Shown here piece after piece: positions 7,251 through 7,253 of a stretch of 7,253 nucleotides of DNA. The DNA comes from Methanospirillum sp. (GTDB lineage: Archaea > Halobacteriota > Methanomicrobia > Methanomicrobiales > Methanospirillaceae). Every line of letters starts with the position of its first letter. Position 1 is the first letter of the stretch. The stretch is from NCBI GenBank assembly GCA_028679485.1, contig JAJRBL010000195.1, positions 1-7,253 of the forward strand, written 5' to 3'. The notes below the pieces were generated by a model that was not told where the DNA came from, did not search any database, and saw only the letters and a program-made list of their open reading frames with translations. The translations under genes and the position numbers were made by a program.

Positions 7251-7253
7251 AAG

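Overview
The window most resembles a piece of a methanogenic archaeal genome, possibly of the Methanomicrobiales. I infer this from three things: archaeal-type Shine-Dalgarno matches (GGTGAT, GGAGGAG), an NHL-repeat surface or propeller-type protein, and the style of the kdp genes. A bacterial host cannot be excluded from this sequence alone.

Layout. (1) Positions 1-302, plus strand: the C-terminal end of an NHL-repeat beta-propeller protein whose start lies outside the window, followed by a hairpin and T-rich stretch that looks like a terminator. (2) Positions 303-580: mostly without a recognisable gene. It holds one doubtful GTG-started ORF that overlaps the next gene by an ATGA. (3) Positions 581-1201, plus strand: a P-loop small-molecule kinase of the chloramphenicol phosphotransferase (CPT) family. 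(4) Positions 1202-1373: a short convergent intergenic region. (5) Positions 1374-7250, minus strand: a tight kdp operon read from the right edge leftwards, kdpC-kdpA fusion, then kdpB (8-nt overlap), then kdpD (2-nt gap).

The kdp operon is the striking part. Normal KdpFABC is an ATP-driven high-affinity K+ importer. KdpA is the channel-like K+ subunit, KdpB the P-type ATPase, KdpC a single-span accessory subunit, and KdpDE the two-component regulator. Here KdpC and KdpA form one 800-residue polypeptide with KdpC first, an arrangement that also fits the known membrane topology. KdpB is only 511 residues long. It lacks, in frame, about 183 residues that hold the TGES actuator loop, TM3, TM4 and the DKTGT phosphorylation site, and the missing block ends in similar IPxxG motifs. 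KdpD stops exactly after its GAF domain and has no histidine kinase module, and no kdpE is visible. All three frames are open and tightly coupled, so this is either a recently disabled operon, an assembly artefact in kdpB, or a Kdp-derived membrane complex that does not work by the normal phosphorylation cycle. The sequence alone cannot decide between these, but the absence of the KdpB catalytic aspartate is read directly.
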